Source: Verrucomicrobiaceae bacterium (lineage in GTDB: Bacteria > Verrucomicrobiota > Verrucomicrobiia > Verrucomicrobiales > Verrucomicrobiaceae). From it: a stretch of DNA of 64,000 bases. Shown here one piece after another: positions 60,047 to 64,000 of the stretch. Position 1 is the first letter of the stretch, and the number at the start of each line of letters is the position of its first letter. The position numbers and the translations under genes were made by a program. Location: NCBI GenBank assembly GCA_019694165.1, contig JAIBCL010000017.1, positions 89,920 to 153,919 of the forward strand, in the 5' to 3' direction. The notes under the pieces are model-generated. The model ran no database searches and had not been told where the DNA came from. It worked only from the letters and a program-made list of their open reading frames with translations.

Positions 60047-63000
60047 ATGCGTACCGTCGTCCTCATGTTGTTCTTTGCCAGCACCGCCGCGCTGGAGGGG
60101 CAGATCGTGATCGGCGGCCGGAAGTATGACCGGTCGGCGGGCGAGAGCGGCACGAAGGGAGAGTGGGTGCTGTATGAAAAAGGCGCGCCGCAGAATGAGG
60201 GGTCGCGACGGTGGCTGACGAAACGTGTACTCGTGGAATTGCAGCCGGGGAAGGCGGCGGGAGACTTGAAATCGCTGGCCGGCGTGGCGAAGACGGAGGC
60301 GCGAGGCAGATACGTGGTCGTCGATTTCGCGGGCGATGCCGACGCGGCCGTGAAAGGTGCGGAGTCGCTCAGGAAAACGGCCGGCGTGCGCTCGGCCGAG
60401 CCGATGCTGGCGCGGCGGTGGTTTCCCTGCTTCGTTCCGAACGATCCGCTCTTCAGCCACTCGGCGGCGAACGCCGGCTACCAGTGGCATTTGCAAAACA
60501 CCGGACAGAATGGAGCCAAGCTGGGAGTCGATGCAAACGTCGTGTCGGCGTGGGACAGCTACCGGGGCGCGGGCGTACGCATCGCCATCGTGGACGACGG
60601 CCTCGAGACGACGCATCCCGACCTCGTGGCGAATGTCGATCTGGTGAACGACCACGATTTCAACGACGCCGATGACGACCCATCGCCCGGCCCCGAGGAT
60701 TTTCACGGCACGTCGTGCGCGGGCGTGGCGGCTGCGCGCGGGAACAACGGCATCGGCGTCTCGGGCGTGGCACCCGAGGCCACGCTGGTGGGCATCCGGT
60801 TCATCGCCGCGCCGACCTCGGATGCCGAGGATGCGGACGCGATGGCCTTCAAGAAGGACATCATACAGATCAAGAGCGACAGTTGGGGACCCTACGACGA
60901 CGCGCGCGGAGCGGGCGGTCCGGGCCCGCTCGCACTGGCGGCCATCCAGGATGCGGCCACGACCGGCCGTGGCGGCAAGGGCACCGTATTTCTCTGGGCC
61001 GCGGGCAACGGCAACTACGGCGGCGACGACTCGAACTACAACGGCTGGGCAAATTCACCGTATGCCATCGCCGTCGGCGCGATCAACGACAAGGGCCGCG
61101 CCGCGTGGTACAGCGAACCCGGTGCGAACATCCTCGTCTGCGCGCCATCGGGCGGCGGGAAGCAAGACGTGACGACAACGGACCGCACGGGAGCAGCAGG
61201 CTACAATGAGGACGGCGGGCTGGTCGAGCGCCCGGATCTCTCCGACACGGACTACACAAACACCTTCAGCGGCACTTCATCCGCCACACCGGTGGTGGCG
61301 GGCGTCGTGGCGCTCATGCTGCAGGCAAATCCCAATCTCACCAGCCGCGACGTGCAGGAGATCCTCGTGCGCACGGCGGTGAAGAATGACTTCTACGGCG
61401 ACTGGGTGCAGAACGGCGCGGGCTTTCACTTTCATTCCCACTATGGCGCGGGCCTCGTGGACGCGCAGGCCGCCACCACGATGGCCTCGACGTGGACGAA
61501 CGTGGCGCCCGTGCAGTCGCGCACGTATGCGCAGACCAGCCTCGCCTTGCCGATTCCCGATGCCGATGATGCGGGAGTTTCGCGCACCTTCACCGTGCCG
61601 CCGGCGGACAATCTGCGCATCGAGCATGTGACCGTGCATGTGAAGACCACGCATCCGTATTCGGGGAACCTTGAATGGCACCTCACCTCTCCCAGCGGAG
61701 TCAACGTGCGGCTCGCGCGCGCCCGCTACTCCGACGACAGCGCGGACCTCGACTGGACCTTCATGACCACGCACTTCTGGGGAGAGCGCTCGCACGGCGA
61801 CTGGAAGCTCGAAGTCTTCGACCGCATGATCGACCACACCGGCACGCTCGACGAGGTGACGCTCACCTTCCAAGGCACGCCCGCTCCCGCCGCGCTGCCC
61901 TTGCCCGTGATCACATCAAACTGGATCATCGTCGGCCGCGAAGACTGGGAGGTGAAGCACCAGATGACCGCGTCGAACTTTCCCACGAGCTTTGCCACGC
62001 AGCGCTTCTTGTCGAGTGATCTGCCAGCCGGTCTCACGCTGAATGCGTCCACGGGCCTCATCACCGGCACGCCGACCGAAACGGGCCTCACCGACGGCTA
62101 CCAGTATGCCACAAATGCGAGCGGCACCGGCAGCGAGTACACGTACTTTTACGTGCTCGCCGCCGATCCATCGCTCACCGCCGCCGTCGAGGAGCCGCTC
62201 GGCACGAAGATCATCCCCTTCGGCTTCGGCGATCCCGTTGCCCAATCGACCGTCACGCAAGATGGCGTCGATGCCATTGCCACCGCCGCGGTGGATGACG
62301 AGGAGTACTCCGGCGTCGAATTCACCGTGAACGGCCCCGCGCGCCTCACGTTCCAGTGGAAGGTGTCCTCCGAGAAAAACGCCGATTACTTCGTCTTCAC
62401 CGCAGACGGATTCCTGCGCGACTACATCAGCGGCGAGGTCGATTGGAAGACCTCCACGGCGGACTTCGGCCCCGGCCCGCACAACGTGGACATTTACTAC
62501 TCGAAGGATCCCGCCACGGCGAAAGGCCAGGACAGAGGCTGGATCGACCAGATGGTCATCACGCCTATCAACACTCCGCCCGTCGTCACCGCGGAGACGG
62601 TCCACGCCTCGCAGGGCGTGTACTTCACCCACACGGTCGAGGCTACCAACGCACCCGCCAGCTACACCGCCGACGATCTGCCCGCCGGATTGCATCTCCA
62701 CGCCGCCACCGGCTTCATCTACGGCAGCGTCAGCGCGCTGGGCACGTATCCCGTCACGGTGCACGCGACGAACACTTTCGGCACAGGCACCGCCACGATC
62801 ACCATCCAGGTCGGCACCGTCACCGAAGGTCTCGCCGCCGCCATCGACGCACCCGCGCAGACGATCACATCTTCCGGAGACCTTTCCTGGACTCCGCAAC
62901 AGACCTACGCCTCCGACGGCGAGGATGCCGCGCGCAGCGGCCCCATCGGCGACCTCCAGCAGAGCACCATGAGCACACAGGTCACCGGCCCGTGCAAAGT

Positions 63001-63499
63001 CACATTCTACTGGGGCGTCTCCTCCGAGGAAGGCTACGACTTCCTGCGCTTCTCCATCGACGGCACCGAGCACGCGGCCATCAGCGGCGAGACGGGCTGG
63101 ACGCGCGCGGGCTTCATCCTGCCACCCGGCGCCCACACCCTCACTTGGACCTACGCGAAGGACGACTTCACCGCCGCCGGCCTTGACTCCGGTTTTGTGG
63201 ATCGCCTGGCTGCCTGGCAGGACAACGACGGCGATGGCATCTACGCCGACGAGGAAGAATGGTTCGGCACCAGCGAGAGCGATGCCGCCGACTTCCCGCG
63301 CACGGGCATCACCCGCAGCGCGGGCGGCACCACTCTCAACTTCCCTTCTGTCTCCGGAAAGGACTACCGCATCGAGTACAGCGACGACCTGCACGAGTGG
63401 ACGCCTCTCATCGTCACCGCCACGGGATCGAGCACCACATGGACGGACCTCAACGCCGCCGCCAAACCCCGCCGCTTCTACCGTGTGGTGATTCCGTAG
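60047..63499 (+). CDS. Kexin-like subtilase (S8) with P domain and C-terminal beta domains
   Basis: Exported serine protease of 1150 aa. Signal peptide from the ATG at 60047 (RTVVLMLFFASTAALEG); the frame upstream to 59141 is a shadow of the ABC gene. Prodomain (about 25-125) with LVELQPGKAAGDLKSLAGV. Catalytic domain: Asp in IAIVDDG (183/184), His220 in HGTSCAG, oxyanion Asn321 in AAGNG, Ser411 in GTSSATP. The kexin-type order and VDDG favour the proprotein-convertase branch, and a P domain follows (about 490-610, NLRIEHVTVHVKTTHPYSGNLEWHL). Then come Ig-like putative domains (LPAGLTLNASTGLITGTPTETG, LPAGLHLHAATGFIYG) and two lectin-like beta modules. Plausible client of the type II system next door. 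Confidence 0.92.
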   Translation: MRTVVLMLFFASTAALEGQIVIGGRKYDRSAGESGTKGEWVLYEKGAPQNEGSRRWLTKRVLVELQPGKAAGDLKSLAGVAKTEARGRYVVVDFAGDADAAVKGAESLRKTAGVRSAEPMLARRWFPCFVPNDPLFSHSAANAGYQWHLQNTGQNGAKLGVDANVVSAWDSYRGAGVRIAIVDDGLETTHPDLVANVDLVNDHDFNDADDDPSPGPEDFHGTSCAGVAAARGNNGIGVSGVAPEATLVGIRFIAAPTSDAEDADAMAFKKDIIQIKSDSWGPYDDARGAGGPGPLALAAIQDAATTGRGGKGTVFLWAAGNGNYGGDDSNYNGWANSPYAIAVGAINDKGRAAWYSEPGANILVCAPSGGGKQDVTTTDRTGAAGYNEDGGLVERPDLSDTDYTNTFSGTSSATPVVAGVVALMLQANPNLTSRDVQEILVRTAVKNDFYGDWVQNGAGFHFHSHYGAGLVDAQAATTMASTWTNVAPVQSRTYAQTSLALPIPDADDAGVSRTFTVPPADNLRIEHVTVHVKTTHPYSGNLEWHLTSPSGVNVRLARARYSDDSADLDWTFMTTHFWGERSHGDWKLEVFDRMIDHTGTLDEVTLTFQGTPAPAALPLPVITSNWIIVGREDWEVKHQMTASNFPTSFATQRFLSSDLPAGLTLNASTGLITGTPTETGLTDGYQYATNASGTGSEYTYFYVLAADPSLTAAVEEPLGTKIIPFGFGDPVAQSTVTQDGVDAIATAAVDDEEYSGVEFTVNGPARLTFQWKVSSEKNADYFVFTADGFLRDYISGEVDWKTSTADFGPGPHNVDIYYSKDPATAKGQDRGWIDQMVITPINTPPVVTAETVHASQGVYFTHTVEATNAPASYTADDLPAGLHLHAATGFIYGSVSALGTYPVTVHATNTFGTGTATITIQVGTVTEGLAAAIDAPAQTITSSGDLSWTPQQTYASDGEDAARSGPIGDLQQSTMSTQVTGPCKVTFYWGVSSEEGYDFLRFSIDGTEHAAISGETGWTRAGFILPPGAHTLTWTYAKDDFTAAGLDSGFVDRLAAWQDNDGDGIYADEEEWFGTSESDAADFPRTGITRSAGGTTLNFPSVSGKDYRIEYSDDLHEWTPLIVTATGSSTTWTDLNAAAKPRRFYRVVIP

Positions 63500-63622
63500 T
63501 CCCGCACGGCACCAGCCTGTGCGTGTCGCATTCAGACTCCGCGGTGCCCGGCACGAGAGACAAGCCGCAAAAAGCGCACACACCGGGCGCACACACACCG
63601 TAACCCAAGGCCGTGTTTCCCC

Positions 63623-63650
63623 TTGCAAATGGAACCACGGCGGCTTTACT
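63623..63650 (+). promoter_or_regulatory. Candidate promoter of tRNA-Tyr
   Basis: TTGCAA (63623-63628), 16-nt spacer, TTTACT (63645-63650). The start would be about 44 nt upstream of the mature tRNA 5' end. Moderate match only. Confidence 0.35.
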
Positions 63651-63700
63651 CCGCGCCCCGCCAGCCAGCCCGGCTGCGGGACGATTTCTCGAAGGAGAAA

Positions 63701-63786
63701 GGGTAGGTACCCGAGCGGTCAAAGGGGGCAGACTGTAAATCTGCTGGCTTACGCCTACGCTGGTTCGAATCCAGCCCTGCCCACCA
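63701..63786 (+). tRNA. tRNA-Tyr (anticodon GUA)
   Basis: Class II tRNA of 86 nt with encoded CCA. Acceptor stem GGGTAGG (63701-63707) pairs with CCTGCCC (63776-63782), one G-U pair, then discriminator A and CCA. The anticodon arm is GCAGA, loop CTGTAAA, TCTGC, giving GTA. A long variable arm (TGGCTTACGCCTAC) is as expected for bacterial tRNA-Tyr. T arm: GCTGG TTCGAAT CCAGC. Confidence 0.96.
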
Positions 63787-63813
63787 TCTCGTTTCCAGCC
63801 AGGGACGCGCACA

Positions 63814-63858
63814 GGCGATGGTTGCTAGCAAAGGCACAACCGGGGCGCCGTTTTTTTT
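63814..63858 (+). terminator. Likely intrinsic terminator after tRNA-Tyr
   Basis: A nested stem, GGCG (63814) and GGTTG (63820) pairing with CAACC (63837) and CGCC (63846), with a small asymmetric internal loop, is followed by eight T (63851-63858). Confidence 0.45.
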
Positions 63859-63868
63859 GCGAACGCAG

Positions 63869-64000
63869 TCACGCGGCCTTCGCCCCAAAAACTCCCGCTT
63901 CGCTCTGCCGGAAGACGTGCTGATAGACCCTGCCGGCGAGCGCCATCTTCTCATCTTCATCGAAGGGCGGTTCAGGCAGCAGCGTGAAGACTTCCTCCTG
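63869..64000 (-). CDS. 3' end of an unidentified gene, cut by window edge
   Basis: The minus strand is open from base 64000 to a TGA at 63869-63871 and encodes 43 residues: EEVFTLLPEPPFDEDEKMAL, then AGRVYQHVFRQSEAGVFGAK and AA. The composition is protein-like and the reading frame has no competing frame. It is soluble and helical. I cannot assign a family from so short a piece. It converges on the tRNA-Tyr unit. Confidence 0.65.
   Translation of the reverse strand, partial: QEEVFTLLPEPPFDEDEKMALAGRVYQHVFRQSEAGVFGAKAA

Noticed and set aside
1..64000. Prophage, integrase, conjugation or toxin-antitoxin genes
   Set aside because: None was seen on either strand; no transposase frame was recognised either.
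63869..64000. Assignment of the edge gene to a restriction or helicase family
   Set aside because: Only 43 residues are visible, and the resemblance is too weak to name a family.

Overview
The window is GC-rich DNA from a member of the Verrucomicrobiota (Verrucomicrobiae-like) or a close relative in the PVC group. The inference rests on families rather than on a marker phylogeny. Three large PSCyt1-DUF1549-DUF1553 proteins and two Tat-exported DUF1501 proteins are present, together with two Tat-exported Gfo/Idh/MocA oxidoreductases, DUF5069, DUF5362 and DUF2007 proteins, two SNF2 helicases, and a type II secretion operon. Most start codons lack a Shine-Dalgarno sequence and follow A/C-rich leaders.

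Layout. 1-15.6 kb holds housekeeping and accessory genes: the 3' part of aspS, thrH, DUF5069, two SNF2 helicases flanking an RDD/DUF5362 membrane pair, an exported protein with a possible NlpC-like C-terminus, a Gfo/Idh/MocA oxidoreductase and a GT28 glycolipid glycosyltransferase. 15.6-25 kb has nadC, a 157-bp inverted-repeat element, a class A PBP, cupin, DUF2007, redoxin and TPR genes, a non-catalytic half-length aldehyde dehydrogenase and a NosFY-like ABC exporter. 25-45.5 kb is a polysaccharide-degradation type region: a divergent pair of PSCyt1/DUF1549/DUF1553 proteins, an SGNH hydrolase, an Atl1/MGMT-like protein, a PQQ-type propeller protein, a PSCyt1-DUF1501 couple, dxr, a GH10-like protein with an altered catalytic site, a second DUF1501 protein and a second Gfo/Idh/MocA protein.

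45.8-57.8 kb is one plus-strand type II secretion operon: gspD, a small ORF, gspE, F, G, H, I, J, K, L, M and a proline-rich exported protein. Genes overlap by 4 or 8 nt at several joints, and a strong sigma70-like promoter lies just before gspD. No gspC or prepilin peptidase (gspO) gene is present. A MacB/LolDE-like ABC pair follows on the minus strand, then a kexin-like subtilase with a P domain that could be a secreted product, then tRNA-Tyr and the end of an unidentified gene.

Main finding. The type II secretion operon is studded with short tandem repeats of 7-, 8- or 9-nt units, each locus with a different unit, several arranged as inverted arrays. They lie at gene joints and inside coding sequence: in the gspF linker, in the leader peptides of pseudopilins H, I and J, and in the last gene, where one arm encodes the hydrophobic core of the signal peptide. 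Other points of note are the GH10 protein with His in place of the acid/base Glu, the truncated ALDH pseudoenzyme, the degenerate SWIM site in one SNF2 paralogue, and a frameshifted gene remnant near 34.2 kb.
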